Under the pieces are notes generated by a model that ran no database searches, was not told the origin of the DNA, and was given only the letters and a program-made list of their open reading frames with translations. Below are positions 62,763-64,000 of a stretch of DNA of 64,000 bases, piece after piece. Position 1 is the first letter of the stretch. Each line of letters opens with the position of its first letter. Made by a program: the position numbers and the translations under genes. The stretch comes from Trichomonas vaginalis G3 (lineage: Eukaryota > Parabasalia > Trichomonadida > Trichomonadidae): contig NC_067203.1 in NCBI RefSeq assembly GCF_026262505.1, positions 14,892,392 to 14,956,391 on the forward strand, written 5' to 3'.

Positions 62763-64000
62763 ATGCTTCAACTTACATGCTCGTCTCTGCAAGATTTAAC
62801 TTTTCAGTTTGATGGTGATTGTGTTCATATGACAGAAGATATTAATGAGCATACAATTAAATGTTTCAGTTTAGAAAAGATAACTGATAATTGGCAAGTT
62901 GTTCTATATACACGAGCATCTTACAATTATAACGTGTACTACATCGAGGGTGAAAACACATATAACTTAACGCACCAATACAGTAATCAACAAACTTACG
63001 GTTTTTCTAAGTCCAAGGGAATCATTGCAATCGAGAATTCATATCGAACACAACAATTTACTGTCTCATTATTTGGCTTTAATGTCAATGATGATGAGAA
63101 AATTGCAACAATTGTTTCACTTATAGAAAAAGACTCCTTCATAGTTCAAACAAGCCACTCATCGGATTTACAAAACAATTACAATCATTACAATTACCTT
63201 TCTATTGTTGATAAAGGTGATATTGTTATAAATTCGTTAGATTTAGATTCCGTGACACCATCTTTTAATAAATATGGTCAGACCTTTGACAAACAACCAT
63301 TTTCTATGCAATTTGGAAAGATATATTAAGATATTGGTGTTTTCCGAGCTTCATTAATCTACAAATCAAACGAAACATCTGGTTTTCAATTCAAACGATA
63401 TGGCCGTAACAACTATGGTTTGAGGATGCAGATGTTTCAAACCGAAAAGCAAACAATCTTTTATCCATCAAACCAAACACTTTGGCAAAAAATGCTTTCA
63501 TTATGAATATGTACTCTATGCATTAGCTAGCTATTATGGATTATGCTTTTTATTATTTATTCCTATTGGAATTCTTGCAAAACGCCATCCAAACAGGTAT
63601 TATAGGTCAGGAATATCTTGTAAGTGTTGCTATAAAAGCTGTACTCCAGAATATTCGGCGGCTGAAAAACATTACAAAGAGCATCCAACAACATGCATTT
63701 ATTGCGTCATATGTTGTAGGAATCCGTGGGATTTGATGTATATGAACAAAAAGAGAGGAAATGGCGTTTCCATAGATCCGCCTTTCAAGATTTGTGCACT
63801 TCCAGTAATGTATGTTGTGATTTGAGGTGTATTTCTCTTGTTTGTTGAAATACATGTTCTTATTAGTTTATGTATTAAATGCGATGCCGAAGAAGCTAAC
63901 TTTGAAGCAAATTATACTCCAGAAAGTGAAATCGCGGTTGCAAAGAGCCAAACACCAACATACACTGTGGATACAGAAAACATGTCTCAAAATCCTCTTG
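62763..64000 (+). pseudogene. Broken surface membrane protein, runs off window
   Basis: The frame from ATG 62763 codes for a strand-rich ectodomain (188 residues) to a TAA at 63327-63329, then stays open (DIGVFRASLIYKSNETSGFQ) to a TGA at 63504-63506. From ~63490 a different frame continues with a membrane span (GLCFLLFIPIGILAKRH), a cysteine-rich stretch (SCKCCYKSC, CIYCVICC), a TGA at 63823-63825 inside a second hydrophobic stretch, and a tail with SESEIAVAK-like composition to the window edge. At least three breaks therefore lie in what looks like one gene: ectodomain, membrane anchor, cysteine-rich cytoplasmic region. Family not recognised; probably a trichomonad surface-protein family. 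Confidence 0.6.

Overview
The window reads as nuclear DNA of a trichomonad (Parabasalia), most probably Trichomonas vaginalis or a close relative. The evidence is an AT-rich genome with short intergenic gaps, apparently intronless genes, BspA-type leucine-rich-repeat proteins, an ankyrin protein of the trichomonad DUF3447 type, a small two-repeat Myb factor, a mariner element whose size and D,D34D triad fit the trichomonad mariners, and TCAYW initiator (Inr) motifs directly upstream of several ATGs. The species call is inference; Tritrichomonas cannot be excluded.

Positions 1-8465 are repeat territory. A partial unknown gene (1-682) is followed by a strong hairpin, a ~440-bp element with terminal inverted repeats (TIRs), the remains of a Mutator-like element (MULE: zinc-finger start of a transposase, 134-bp minisatellite, 14-bp AT satellite) lying between two identical 81-bp direct repeats, and a 3998-bp element with GGGGGTATACC ends and a perfect 9-bp target-site duplication, into which a 1303-bp mariner has inserted.

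Positions 8465-33010 are mainly conserved housekeeping genes: a membrane protein with a poly-A frameshift, a degenerate RAD3/XPD-type helicase, a TBL1/Ebi-like LisH-WD40 co-repressor, a Vti1-like SNARE, a possible split C1orf43/NICE-3-like gene, a secreted protein, a 2452-residue BEACH protein, two broken BspA-like paralogues, a coiled-coil protein and, divergently, epsilon-tubulin.

Positions 33325-39333 form one huge palindrome: two ~2.81-kb arms around a 382-bp spacer, each arm carrying an SLC45/sucrose-transporter-type gene. The left copy is whole; the right copy has a one-base deletion.

Positions 39334-64000 hold a helical-repeat protein, a WDR17 orthologue, a 739-residue BspA-like protein, a Myb factor, an unknown 783-residue protein, a broken multipass membrane protein, syndetin/VPS50 (EARP endosomal recycling complex), an ankyrin protein, two unknown proteins, and at the right edge two decayed surface-protein pseudogenes.

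No dedicated metabolic or defence operon is visible. The linking themes are membrane traffic (SNARE, BEACH, VPS50), basal-body/cytoskeleton (epsilon-tubulin, coiled coil), gene regulation (TBL1-like, Myb) and recent genome rearrangement.
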